DNA from: an uncultured Sterolibacteriaceae bacterium
GTDB lineage: Bacteria > Pseudomonadota > Gammaproteobacteria > Burkholderiales > Rhodocyclaceae
Direction: 5' to 3'
NCBI GenBank assembly: GCA_937888595.1
Contig: CALARK010000012.1
Span: 186,001 to 250,000 of the forward strand
DNA: 64,000 bases
The notes beneath the pieces are model-generated. The model searched no databases, was not told where the DNA came from, and saw only the letters and a list, made by a program, of their open reading frames with translations. Numbering within the stretch: position 1 is the first letter of the stretch; each line of letters begins with the position of its first letter. Both the position numbers and the translations under genes were made by a program. This document shows, piece by piece, positions 33,826-42,733 of the stretch.

Positions 33826-35431
33826 GCACCTCGATTTCGTCGACCTGCGTCGGATCAAGAAAGGCCTCGGCGTAGCGCCGATACACGCCCTTTCTCAGGA
33901 AGACCTCGAAAAGATCCGGGTCGATGTGGCCCACGGCACTGAATTTCTTCATGATCTCGATGGCCTGCGAAAGCTTCATGCCCTGCTTGTAGGGACGATC
34001 CTTGGCGGTCAGCGCCTCGAAGATGTCGGCGATGCCCATCATGCGCGCCTGCCAGGACATCTGTTCCCGCGTCAGTCCCTTGGGGTAGCCCTTGCCGTCC
34101 ATGCGCTCGTGGTGTCCGCCGGCATATTCCGGGACGTTGCGCAGATGCTTCGGCCAGGGAAGCGCCTCGAGCATCTTGATCGTGGCCACGATATGGTGGT
34201 TGATGATCTCGCGTTCTTCACCGGTCAGCGTGCCGGCACGGATGGTGAGATTCTCGATCTCGTCCGCGGAGAGGAAATGCGCGTCGACCCCGGCCGGGTT
34301 GCGCCAGCGGCGTAGCGTGCCGATGTTGCGCACGCGCTGCTGGTCTTCCACGCTCATCGCCTCGCCGCCGACGTTGGCGTGACGCAAGAATTCCCGTTCA
34401 TCGTCGAGTTCTCCCAGTTCGCGCCAGTAATCCGCCCAGCAGGTCGCCTCCGCCTCCGGATCGGTCTTGCGGCGGTAATCGAGCAGGCGGCGCAGCGTCG
34501 CGATCTGGGCATCGCGCTTGAGAACCTCGAAGCGGGTGTCGACCAGGCCGATGCGATCGAAGATCGTCTGCAACTTGGTGGCCTTGTCGACGACATGCAC
34601 TGGCGTCGTCACCTTGCCGCAATCATGGAGCAAGCCGGCGATCTTGAGTTCGTACAGGTCGTCCGCCGACATGGCGAATGCCGCCAGCGGTCCTTCACGG
34701 GTCTCGTTTACCGCCTCGGCGATCATCATGGTCAATGCGGGAACCCGCTGGCAATGACCCCCGGTATAGGGTGACTTCTCGTCGATCGCGAGGTTGATGA
34801 GGTTGATGAACGACTCGAACAGCACCTCCAGCTGGCTGATGAGCTGGCGGTTGGTGATGGCGATCGCTGCCTGCGAGGCGAGCGATTCGGCCAGCCGCTG
34901 CTCGGCCTGCGAAAAAGGAATCACCTCCCCCGTCCCCGGCCGCAGTGAATTGATCAGCTGCAGCACGCCGATGATCGCATTCTCGTGGTTCTTCATCGGC
35001 ACCGTCAGGAAGGACTGGGAACGATAGCCGGTGCGCTCGTCGAACTTGCGTGTTCCGGAAAAATCGAAGCCGGCTTCGCTGTAGGCATCGGCAATATTCA
35101 CCGTCCGGTCGTGGATCGCCGCATAGGCCGCGACCATCGAGTCGTTGGATGCGCCATCTTCACGCCGCAAGTGCAGGTCGGGGAAATCGATGGGGTTGCC
35201 GGATGTGCCACCCAGCGCAATACCCAGCGTGTCGTTGCGCACGATCTCGAAACGCAATGCCCGGCCATCTTCGGTCATGCGATACAGGGTTCCACCGTCC
35301 GCATGCGTGATGGTCTTGGCGGCGACAAGGATCTTTTCGAGCAGGCGGTCGATGTCGCGCTCGCTGGAGAGTGCCGCACCGATTTCGTTGAGTTGCTCGA
35401 GCCTCCTGAACAGGTCGTCCATCGAGTCCAT
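33821..35431 (-). CDS. GAF-HD-GYP protein, probable cyclic-di-GMP phosphodiesterase
   Basis: 536 residues. A GAF sensor domain (about 20-200) precedes an HD-GYP domain with H269-D270 in LLHDCGKV, NHHIVATIKMLE near 411 and HHERMDGKGYP at 440-450, so the metal ligands and GYP signature are present. An insertion of some 130 residues separates the HD pair from the second histidine motif, longer than usual. HD-GYP enzymes hydrolyse cyclic-di-GMP. ATG 35431 has GGGAG 6 bases upstream and lies 19 bases after the ATPase gene. It is the last gene of the signalling operon and ends in a dispersed-repeat copy. Confidence 0.85.
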   Translation of the reverse strand: MDSMDDLFRRLEQLNEIGAALSSERDIDRLLEKILVAAKTITHADGGTLYRMTEDGRALRFEIVRNDTLGIALGGTSGNPIDFPDLHLRREDGASNDSMVAAYAAIHDRTVNIADAYSEAGFDFSGTRKFDERTGYRSQSFLTVPMKNHENAIIGVLQLINSLRPGTGEVIPFSQAEQRLAESLASQAAIAITNRQLISQLEVLFESFINLINLAIDEKSPYTGGHCQRVPALTMMIAEAVNETREGPLAAFAMSADDLYELKIAGLLHDCGKVTTPVHVVDKATKLQTIFDRIGLVDTRFEVLKRDAQIATLRRLLDYRRKTDPEAEATCWADYWRELGELDDEREFLRHANVGGEAMSVEDQQRVRNIGTLRRWRNPAGVDAHFLSADEIENLTIRAGTLTGEEREIINHHIVATIKMLEALPWPKHLRNVPEYAGGHHERMDGKGYPKGLTREQMSWQARMMGIADIFEALTAKDRPYKQGMKLSQAIEIMKKFSAVGHIDPDLFEVFLRKGVYRRYAEAFLDPTQVDEIEVQ

Positions 35432-35450
35432 TTCGTTCTCCCGCAACAAG

Positions 35451-37862
35451 TTACTTGATGCAGACCGCGCGTACCTGCTTCATGTCGGTGATGCCCTGTA
35501 TCACTTTCTCCATGCCATCCTGCTTCAGCGTGCGCATGCCGTCCTCAAGGGCCTGGGAAACCAGCTGGGCGACGCGCGCATGCTCCTGGATCAGTTTCTT
35601 CGCACCATCGGTGCCGACCATCAGTTCATGGAGGCCGACACGCCCCTTGTAACCGGATCCGCCGCAGGCATCGCACCGGGTGTCATCTTCACCTGCCACC
35701 TTGGCCCGATAGAAAGTGAACTGCCCCTTGTCGTCCGCGTACTTCTTGACCCATTCCCTGTACACCGCCTCGTAAGCGGCTTTGCCCTCGCGCTTGAAGG
35801 TTTCCGTATTGACCAGCTCCTCGCAATATTCGGAAAGGAAATGCTTCATCTCCTCCGCATCGGGATGGTAGGCCTCCTTGCACTTGGCGCACAGTCGCTT
35901 GGCCAGGCGTTGCGCCAGGATGCCGAGCAGCGCATCGGCGAAGTTGAACGGGTCCATGCCCATGTCGAGCAGGCGGATGATCGACTCCGGTGCGCTGTTG
36001 GTGTGCAGCGTGGCGAACACGAGGTGGCCGGTCAGCGAGGCCTCGATGCCGATGCCGGTGGTTTCGGCATCGCGCATCTCGCCGACCATGATGATGTCCG
36101 GATCGGCACGCAGGAAGGCTTTCATGACCACAGCGAAATCCAGGCCCGCTTTCTTGTTGACCTGAACCTGGCGCAAGCCCTTCTGGGTGATCTCGACCGG
36201 ATCCTCTGCCGTCCATATCTTGGTATCGACGTTGTTGAGGAATTTCAGTACCGAGTGCAGCGTCGTCGTCTTGCCGGAGCCCGTCGGGCCGCAGACGAAG
36301 AACAATCCGTAGGGCTTCGATACGCACTCGCGCAACCGCGTCTCGTTATGCGGCAGCAGGCCCAGCTTGTCGAGCGGAATCGGTTCGCCGGCGGCAAGGA
36401 TACGCATGACGATATCTTCGACGCTGCCGGCTGTGGGAATCGTCGCGACGCGCAGTTCGATATCCAGCGGACCGAACTTCTTGAACTTGATCTTGCCATC
36501 CTGCGGCTTGCGCTTTTCGGAGATGTCCAGGTCGCACATGATCTTGATGCGCGCGACCAGCGCATTGCGGAAACTGTGCGGAATCTCGATGTACTTCTGC
36601 AGGGATCCATCCTTGCGTAAGCGGATCAGCACCTTGTCCTTGCCGATACCCGGCTCGATGTGGATGTCGGAAGCACCCTGCTGGTAGGCGTCGATGATGA
36701 CCTTGTTGACCAGCTTCACCAGTTCGTTGTCGGCCGCGGCGGAAACGTCATCGCTGCCGCTGTCGATTTCACCTTCGCCCTCGTCCATCGCCGACAGCAG
36801 ATCGCCGACATCGGTGTCATCCGAAAATCCCCCGCCGCCGAAGAACTGATCGACAGTCTGCCGGAACTCGCGCATGGTCGTCACGCGGTAGGCGATCTTG
36901 CTCTTGGCGAAGACGTTGTTGACCACCCGCGAGCTCTTGACCTGTTCCGGATCCATGCACAGGATGAGAATGCCGTCCTTGGTGTCCTCGATCGGCAGCC
37001 AGGAGTTCTGCTCCACGTACTCGCGACGCAGATTCTTCATCAGATCGATCGGCTTGATGCGATCCGGCTTGAAGGGTTCGTAGGGAACACCGAAGAATTT
37101 CGCCAGCGCGGCCCCGATGACCGGCACCTTGACCTGGAACTCGGTGATCAGCGCCTCCTCGACATCGACGTTCTTGCGGCGAGCCGACTTGCTCGCCAGA
37201 TCCATCTCCTGTGCCGAAACCACGGCATCGAGCACGAGGTGATCGTATTTTGTCTTGATCGCCTGCGCGGGCTTGTTGCGCTGTGCGAAGGCGATTGCGA
37301 GCGTTTCGCACAGGCCTTTGATGCCTTCTTCCTGCACACTGGCGAAGGGAGCACCGGCCTTGTTGTTGATGAGTTGCACGACCCCCAGCAACTCGTCGGT
37401 CTGCAGGTCGACGATCGGACCGACCAGCATCTGCTTGGTGCGGTAACCGGTCCGCTTGTCCACTTCCTGAAGGAAGCGGAGGTTGGGGTTTATCGCCTTG
37501 AGTTCCGTTTCGTCATAGACATCGCGGATGTTCACGATCTTGCGCGACAAGGCCACGTTGCCGGCGATGCTCTGGTCGGCGATCGGCAGGCGGAGATCCT
37601 TGAAGGAATTGAGCCCGGTCTTGACCTTGGAAACGATCGAGGTCTTGTCCTCGCTGACCGCATAGATGGTCAGCCGGTCGGCATTGAACAGGGCACAGAT
37701 ATCCTGCGACAGTTCCAGCATAATCTCGTCGATGTTCGACGTCGCGTGGATCTTGTTGGTGACGGCCTGCAGGTTCTTGAAAAAGGTCAGGCGACTGCCG
37801 AGTTCGCCCGCATTGATCTCGCCGCCCGGATTGACCGACGTCGGATTGAGTATCGCGCTCAT
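35451..37862 (-). CDS. GspE/PilB-family ATPase with N-terminal GAF domain
   Basis: 803 residues. Residues ~20-200 are a GAF domain, followed by a MshEN-like region (FGVPYEPFKPDRIKP, near 260-350), then the T2SS/T4P assembly ATPase with GPTGSGKTTTLHSV (Walker A near 525), IMVGEMRDAETTGIGIEASLTGHLVFATLHTNSA (Asp box, Walker B, His box), and paired cysteines LCAKC and CDACGGSG for zinc. The fused GAF suggests that the motor is regulated by a small ligand such as a cyclic nucleotide. No inner-membrane or pilin partners are encoded beside it except pilA 2 kb away. Its start overlaps the phosphodiesterase gene by 4 bases. Confidence 0.85.
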   Translation of the reverse strand: MSAILNPTSVNPGGEINAGELGSRLTFFKNLQAVTNKIHATSNIDEIMLELSQDICALFNADRLTIYAVSEDKTSIVSKVKTGLNSFKDLRLPIADQSIAGNVALSRKIVNIRDVYDETELKAINPNLRFLQEVDKRTGYRTKQMLVGPIVDLQTDELLGVVQLINNKAGAPFASVQEEGIKGLCETLAIAFAQRNKPAQAIKTKYDHLVLDAVVSAQEMDLASKSARRKNVDVEEALITEFQVKVPVIGAALAKFFGVPYEPFKPDRIKPIDLMKNLRREYVEQNSWLPIEDTKDGILILCMDPEQVKSSRVVNNVFAKSKIAYRVTTMREFRQTVDQFFGGGGFSDDTDVGDLLSAMDEGEGEIDSGSDDVSAAADNELVKLVNKVIIDAYQQGASDIHIEPGIGKDKVLIRLRKDGSLQKYIEIPHSFRNALVARIKIMCDLDISEKRKPQDGKIKFKKFGPLDIELRVATIPTAGSVEDIVMRILAAGEPIPLDKLGLLPHNETRLRECVSKPYGLFFVCGPTGSGKTTTLHSVLKFLNNVDTKIWTAEDPVEITQKGLRQVQVNKKAGLDFAVVMKAFLRADPDIIMVGEMRDAETTGIGIEASLTGHLVFATLHTNSAPESIIRLLDMGMDPFNFADALLGILAQRLAKRLCAKCKEAYHPDAEEMKHFLSEYCEELVNTETFKREGKAAYEAVYREWVKKYADDKGQFTFYRAKVAGEDDTRCDACGGSGYKGRVGLHELMVGTDGAKKLIQEHARVAQLVSQALEDGMRTLKQDGMEKVIQGITDMKQVRAVCIK

Positions 37863-38626
37863 AGTTCAAACACCTGGTTGTTCTTCAGCATGCGTGGCCG
37901 GTAACTGCCTGCGCTGCTTGCGATCTCCGCCATCGTCTGCTCGGCCTGCCCGGGCTTGAGATGGGTGATGTAAATGTCGGGGCAGGAAAGCAGCTGCCGC
38001 AATTCGCCGACAAGCATGTCGGGGCAGAGATGTCGCGAAGCCTGGGCCACCTTGTGCTCGCGATCCGAGAATGCCGTTTCGATGATGAGCACCGCGAGGT
38101 TGTCGATGGCGTTGACGGCCTGCCAAAGCGCGGGGCTGGGCCCGGTATCTCCCGAGAACACCAGGCTGGCACGGCCGGAATCGATCCCGAAGGCCACGGC
38201 CGGTACCGTATGGTCAACCGGTAGCGGCAGAATGGTCCGCCCCGCAAGATCGACCGGAGTGCCGATTTCGAGTGGCCGGAAACGCAGCCAAGCCCTATCC
38301 GCCGAAGGAATCTCGGTGAAGTCCGGCCAGATCGTCCAGTTGAACACGTGCGTCCGCAATGCCTCTTCTGTCGCCGGCAGGGAATGCACCGTCAGCGGAC
38401 GGTTGCGCATCTCGCCGACCGTATCGACCAGCAGCGGCAGGCAGGCAACATGATCGAGATGGCTGTGGGTCAGGAAGACATGATCGATCCGCGCCAGCTC
38501 GTCGATCGAAAGATCGGCCACCCCGGTCCCGCAATCGACCAGGATGTCCTGATCGACCAGCATCGAGGTCGTGCGGAGCATGGGACCGCCGATCCCGCCG
38601 CTGCAGCCGAGAATACGTATTTTCAT
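37859..38626 (-). CDS. class II cyclic-nucleotide phosphodiesterase-like metallo-beta-lactamase-fold hydrolase
   Basis: 255 residues. The N-terminus MKIRILGCSGGIGGPMLRTTS and the metal motif LTHSHLDHVACLP match PDEase class II and other beta-lactamase-fold hydrolases; DHTVPAVAFGI and YITHLKPGQ supply later ligands. Sitting 4 bases after a class III cyclase gene, it likely degrades the cyclic nucleotide that enzyme makes, giving a paired synthesis and breakdown module. Substrate identity (cAMP or cGMP) is not shown by the sequence. Confidence 0.75.
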   Translation of the reverse strand: MKIRILGCSGGIGGPMLRTTSMLVDQDILVDCGTGVADLSIDELARIDHVFLTHSHLDHVACLPLLVDTVGEMRNRPLTVHSLPATEEALRTHVFNWTIWPDFTEIPSADRAWLRFRPLEIGTPVDLAGRTILPLPVDHTVPAVAFGIDSGRASLVFSGDTGPSPALWQAVNAIDNLAVLIIETAFSDREHKVAQASRHLCPDMLVGELRQLLSCPDIYITHLKPGQAEQTMAEIASSAGSYRPRMLKNNQVFEL

Positions 38627-38630
38627 TGGT

Positions 38631-40850
38631 TCATTTCGTCTCGAATGTCGTCACTCCATCCCAAGCCGTACCCGGCGGGTCCTGACGATAGCGGGCGATC
38701 CGCTTGACGTAGAGATCATATAGGTAATGCGGCTGCTTGCGGGCCAACCCGACGAGCAGGGATTCGGCCTTTTCCCAATCCTGGCTGCGGTATGCATGCA
38801 GGGCCGTGCTCCATGCGTCGAGATCCTCGATGGCCGAGGCGTCCACCTGGCCAGCCTGGCCCAGCGGCTCGTAGATACCGACCGGCTCAGCCTTGCCCTT
38901 GACCCGGACCCGGTCGAGTTCGCGCAGCACAAAGGCGTCGCCCAGCTGCGCTCGCGTGCCTTCGCCGACGATGATGCCGACGCCATACTGCTTGGTGATG
39001 CCCTCGAGCCGCGAGCCGAGGTTGACGGCGTCGCCCATCACCGTATAGGCCTTGCGCACCGGCGACCCCATGTCGCCGACCGTCATCGTGCCGGTATTCA
39101 CGCCGACGCCGATCCTGAGCTCCGGCCAGCCCTGGGCCACCAGTTCGCGGTTGAGCTCCTTCAGGCGTTCCTGCATGTCGAGCGCGGCGAGCACAGCATG
39201 GCGCGCATGCTCCGGATCGGCCATCGGCGCTCCCCAGAACGCCATGATCGCATCGCCGATGTACTTGTCGAGCGTGCCGCGATGCCGGCGCACCACGTCG
39301 GTCATGGCACCGAGGTATTCGTTCATCAGCGCCGCCAGCTGGTCGGGCTGCAGGCCCTCCGAAATGGTCGTGAAGCCGCGGATGTCGGAAAACAGCACCG
39401 TCAGTTCCGCCTTGCGGCCGGCCATGCTGTAGCCCTCGGGGTTCCTGGCCATTTCATCGACGAGTTCCGGCGGCACATACTGGCCGAACAGCTCGGTAAA
39501 CAGTCGCTTGGTCTTCGATTCGACGAAATATCCCCAGGACATGTTCAGGGCATAGAGCAGCACCACCAGCGCGGCCACCCCGGCGAAGGGCAGGATCAGG
39601 TTTTCGGCATGCCAGAGGTAGACATTGACGGTGACCAGGCCCATCAGCACCAGCAGTCCTGTCAGGGTCGCCTTGAGGGGGGACAGGATCGGCAGCAGCA
39701 GGGCCATCAGCGCCCCCGCCACGAGAATCTGCAGGAGATCCGCCGCGAGCATGTAGTCGGGCTTGTGCTTCAGGTTACCGTCCAGCAGGCCGGCAATCAG
39801 GTTGGCATGGATTTCAACGCCTGGATAAGCACTATCCACCGGTGTGGCACGCAGATCCATCAGCCCGGGGGCCGTCGTTCCGACGAGCACGATGCGCCCG
39901 GTCAACTGTTCTTTCCCGATGTGGCCGTTCAATACATCGGTCGCCGAAACATAGGGGAAACTACCTTGCGGTCCGCGATAGGGAATCAGCGTGGCAACGT
40001 TCTTGTCGACCGGAATGAACAGGCTGTTCTGCTTGGTGGGCAGTTCCAGCCACTCCAGCCCGGCATACGCATCCCCGCCATCCGCGTAAGTCGGTATGAC
40101 CATTGGAACGTCCAATAGCACGCGGACCATGGCCAGGGCGAGCGAGTCGTAATAGGCGCCCCCGTATTCAGCCAGCAACGGGACGCGCCGCGAGATTCCG
40201 TCGAAATCGACGAGCGGGTTGAAATGGCCTGCACCAGCGGCCGCAGCCTGAAAGGCCTGCAGATTGCCGCCGAAGTTTTTCCATTGCGTGATATCCACCG
40301 GCCGTTCCCCGAAGCTGCCGGCCTCCAGGATCGGGGCTGGCAGGACGCCGCTCGAGTGACCGTCATGGATATTGGACAGGTAATAACCGAGCACGACCTT
40401 GCGATTTTTCAGGGCGGCGGCGAAACGTGCGTCGTAGTCGAGGCTCGGACGCAAGGCGTGCAATGATTGCAGGAACGCGGCGTTGCCTCGCAATGCTCCC
40501 TGTGCGAGGGATTCGAGCATCCCGATTCCGGAGCTGGAATCCGGTTCCGCGAAAACCACGTCGAAACCGACGGCCTGCACGCCATACTCGTCGAAGAGCC
40601 GGTCGAGCATTGTTGCAAGCCGGTCGCGCCCCCAGGGCCAGCGTCCCTGTTCGGCGAGCGATTTTTCATCGATATCGACGATGACGATGCGATCGTCGAC
40701 AGTACGCGGCATGGTCAGCCTTAGCCGGGCATCGTAGAAAATCGCTTCCAGCCGGTCGATCAGGCCGATGCGGTAAGTCCCCACCGCATGACCGAGCAGC
40801 ACCAGCAGCAGGATCAGTCCCAGAGCATGGCGCGCAAGATACCTTTTCAC
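38631..40850 (-). CDS. CHASE2-domain class III nucleotide cyclase
   Basis: 739 residues. One N-terminal transmembrane helix, a periplasmic CHASE2 sensor (~35-340), two or three membrane helices (~355-430) and a class III cyclase domain from ~480. The catalytic part has TVLFSDIRGFTTISEG (first metal Asp) and LDKYIGDAIMAFWGAP (second Asp and the Lys favouring adenine), then GMGVNTG-like VNTGTMTVGDMG. Probably an adenylate cyclase, though CHASE2 proteins may make cGMP. It lies in an operon with a phosphodiesterase, FHA and PP2C genes. Confidence 0.88.
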   Translation of the reverse strand: MKRYLARHALGLILLLVLLGHAVGTYRIGLIDRLEAIFYDARLRLTMPRTVDDRIVIVDIDEKSLAEQGRWPWGRDRLATMLDRLFDEYGVQAVGFDVVFAEPDSSSGIGMLESLAQGALRGNAAFLQSLHALRPSLDYDARFAAALKNRKVVLGYYLSNIHDGHSSGVLPAPILEAGSFGERPVDITQWKNFGGNLQAFQAAAAGAGHFNPLVDFDGISRRVPLLAEYGGAYYDSLALAMVRVLLDVPMVIPTYADGGDAYAGLEWLELPTKQNSLFIPVDKNVATLIPYRGPQGSFPYVSATDVLNGHIGKEQLTGRIVLVGTTAPGLMDLRATPVDSAYPGVEIHANLIAGLLDGNLKHKPDYMLAADLLQILVAGALMALLLPILSPLKATLTGLLVLMGLVTVNVYLWHAENLILPFAGVAALVVLLYALNMSWGYFVESKTKRLFTELFGQYVPPELVDEMARNPEGYSMAGRKAELTVLFSDIRGFTTISEGLQPDQLAALMNEYLGAMTDVVRRHRGTLDKYIGDAIMAFWGAPMADPEHARHAVLAALDMQERLKELNRELVAQGWPELRIGVGVNTGTMTVGDMGSPVRKAYTVMGDAVNLGSRLEGITKQYGVGIIVGEGTRAQLGDAFVLRELDRVRVKGKAEPVGIYEPLGQAGQVDASAIEDLDAWSTALHAYRSQDWEKAESLLVGLARKQPHYLYDLYVKRIARYRQDPPGTAWDGVTTFETK

Positions 40851-40872
40851 GTGAAGGTCGTCCGGCGGACGC

Positions 40873-41643
40873 TCAGGACCGGAGGAAGAACTCCATCTTC
40901 ACGCCTGCCAGTTCCACGACATCATGGTCCTTGAGCTCATGGGCCTGGGGATTGATCGCCGCACCATTCACTGTCGGCAGGCGGGCGCCTTCGACGTGGG
41001 TGAGGAAATAGCCGTGCGGACGGCGGGCGATGACGGCCACCTGAACACCAGGCTTGCCGAGCGTCGTCAGCGACTTGACCAGATCGAGCGTCTTGCCGGC
41101 ATTACTGCCATTCAGCACCTGGATGGCCCCCAGCGGCAGGTCGGGCGCCGCCGCGGCCTGGGGAGCGGCCGCCACACCGACGGGCGCAGCAGGCGGCTCC
41201 TTCCGGATCGGCGGCGCCAGGTCGACCGGTGGGGCCAGATTGCCCGACTCGGCCTCTGCGGGCGGTTTGCCCGCCGCATGCTCGGCCACCTTGCGCATCA
41301 TGTCGGGACGCAGCACCATGGTCTTCTCGAAGTCCGGCTGCGCTGCCTGGGCGACGCCTTCGTTGACGTACTTGAGCCGGTACTTGCCCAGTTCGATCAC
41401 ATCGTTGTTCTGCAGGAAATGTTTCTTGACCTGCTGGCCATTGACGAAGGTGCCGTTGGTGCTATTGAGGTCCTCGAGGAAGGAGTCGTTGAGAATCGTC
41501 ACGATGACCGCATGCTCTCCCGATATCGCCAGATTGTCGATCTGGATGTCGTTCTGCGCCTTGCGGCCGATCGTGGTGCGCTCCTTGTTCAAGGGGATTT
41601 CCTTGAGCACCAGATTGTCCATGCTGAGTATGAGCTTAGCCAT
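40873..41643 (-). CDS. double FHA-domain protein
   Basis: 256 residues. An N-terminal FHA domain has the full set of phosphothreonine-binding motifs: TTIGRKAQ (23-30), SGEHA (41-45) and LNSTNGTFVNG (59-69). A proline/alanine-rich linker joins it to a C-terminal FHA-like fold (ARLPTVNGAAINPQ, KDHDVVELAG) in which the phosphopeptide residues are less well kept. It would bring a phosphorylated partner to the cyclase or ATPase. ATG 41643 was preferred over the longer 41667 because GGAAGGA lies 8-9 bases upstream. Confidence 0.85.
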   Translation of the reverse strand: MAKLILSMDNLVLKEIPLNKERTTIGRKAQNDIQIDNLAISGEHAVIVTILNDSFLEDLNSTNGTFVNGQQVKKHFLQNNDVIELGKYRLKYVNEGVAQAAQPDFEKTMVLRPDMMRKVAEHAAGKPPAEAESGNLAPPVDLAPPIRKEPPAAPVGVAAAPQAAAAPDLPLGAIQVLNGSNAGKTLDLVKSLTTLGKPGVQVAVIARRPHGYFLTHVEGARLPTVNGAAINPQAHELKDHDVVELAGVKMEFFLRS

Positions 41644-41670
41644 CTTGAGCATCCTTCCGGACTTCAAACA

Positions 41671-42513
41671 TTATTTTTTGAGCCATGACTGCATCCTTCC
41701 CAGCAAGCCGCCCTGCCCGTCATTCGCCGGGAACGGTGCCCGCACTTTTGCAAGGATAACCGACACGTTGTCGCGACCGCCATTATCGTTGGCCACCTGC
41801 ACGAGTTGCGATGCGCATAGGGCAAGATTCCCCGACAAACCGGACAAAGCTTCCTCGATCGTTTCATCGTCGACCATGTCGTTCAGCCCGTCGGAACACA
41901 GCAGGTAAATATCGCCGGGGAGCACTTCATGCTCCGCCACATCCGTCATGACCGTTGGCTCCACTCCCATCGCGCGCGTGACGAGATTCTTGTTCTGTGA
42001 GAACCGTGCCTGCTCGGGCGTCAGCATGCCGCTGTCGATTTGTTGCTGCAACAGCGAATGATCTCGGGTCAATTGGGCGAGTTTTCCTGAGCGCAAACGA
42101 TAGAGGCGGGAATCGCCGACATGGGCCACCAGTACGCGATCATCGAAAAACTGGGCCATCACCAGCGTGGTTCCCATGCCGGCATATTTGGGATTGCTCC
42201 GGGCAGCCAGGTGAATGGCCGCATTGGTCCGTCCGATGACGTCCACCAACGCCTCGCGTGCCCACACTTGGCCGTCGGCCCCGGCATCGGAAGGCGAACG
42301 CGCATTGAAGGCATGCTGCAATTCGCTGCCGAGGACCGCTGTCGCCATGCCGCTGGCCACTTCGCCGGCGTTGTAACCTCCCATTCCATCCGCCAGCACG
42401 GCCAGACCCAGTGCAGCATTGGCCAGCACCGAGTCCTCGTTATGCGAGCGAATCCGCCCCGTATCGCTACAGGCAGCCATTTCGATTGCACTGGAAAGAT
42501 CAGGCTTCGCCAT
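41671..42513 (-). CDS. PP2C-type Ser/Thr protein phosphatase
   Basis: 280 residues. Metal-binding motifs SHNEDSVLAN, LADGMGGYNAGEVAS, CSDGLNDMVDDE and GGRDNVSVILAKV are all present, so the enzyme should be active. It is the stand-alone cytosolic form used in bacterial phospho-threonine circuits with FHA proteins. No Ser/Thr kinase is encoded in the window, so the matching kinase must lie elsewhere. It is the first gene of the six-gene signalling operon; GGAGGAG lies 11 bases before the ATG. Confidence 0.9.
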   Translation of the reverse strand: MAKPDLSSAIEMAACSDTGRIRSHNEDSVLANAALGLAVLADGMGGYNAGEVASGMATAVLGSELQHAFNARSPSDAGADGQVWAREALVDVIGRTNAAIHLAARSNPKYAGMGTTLVMAQFFDDRVLVAHVGDSRLYRLRSGKLAQLTRDHSLLQQQIDSGMLTPEQARFSQNKNLVTRAMGVEPTVMTDVAEHEVLPGDIYLLCSDGLNDMVDDETIEEALSGLSGNLALCASQLVQVANDNGGRDNVSVILAKVRAPFPANDGQGGLLGRMQSWLKK

Positions 42514-42580
42514 CCGTGTCTGCGCTCCTCCGGAGCCGCAAAAACCAACAAGTTAATGAATAAACATGATGATATGCGAC

Positions 42581-42610
42581 ATTCTTGCAGTCGGATATCA
42601 ACTCAGTCAA
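42581..42610 (-). promoter_or_regulatory. possible sigma-70 promoter of the signalling operon
   Basis: Reading the - strand, TTGACT (42605-42610) is followed 18 bases later by AAGAAT (42581-42586), about 70 bases before the PP2C start. The -35 is good, the -10 moderate. This is the only reasonable candidate seen in the 147 bases upstream of the operon. Confidence 0.3.
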
Positions 42611-42661
42611 TGATTTTCCCTGCCGACGGCATAAAAATCGCCGAAACAGGACAAATCTGCA

Positions 42662-42693
42662 TCAAAAAGAAAAGGCGGGCCATAGCCCGCCTT
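42662..42693 (-). terminator. intrinsic terminator after sucCD
   Basis: AAGGCGGGC (42672-42680) pairs with GCCCGCCTT (42685-42693) around a CATA loop. On the - strand the stem is followed by TTTTCTTTTTG, a good U-tract. It lies about 40 bases past the sucD stop and separates sucCD from the signalling operon. Confidence 0.88.
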
Positions 42694-42709
42694 CCCACCT
42701 CGCCGCCTG

Positions 42710-42733
42710 GCCGTCCGGCCAGCGCCGACTTTT
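42710..42733 (+). repeat. dispersed repeat, copy 6 (at the sucD stop codon)
   Basis: GCCGTCCG then GCCAGCGCCGACTTTT, one difference from consensus. It begins in the intergenic gap and its last bases form part of the sucD stop codon region on the opposite strand. Confidence 0.8.
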
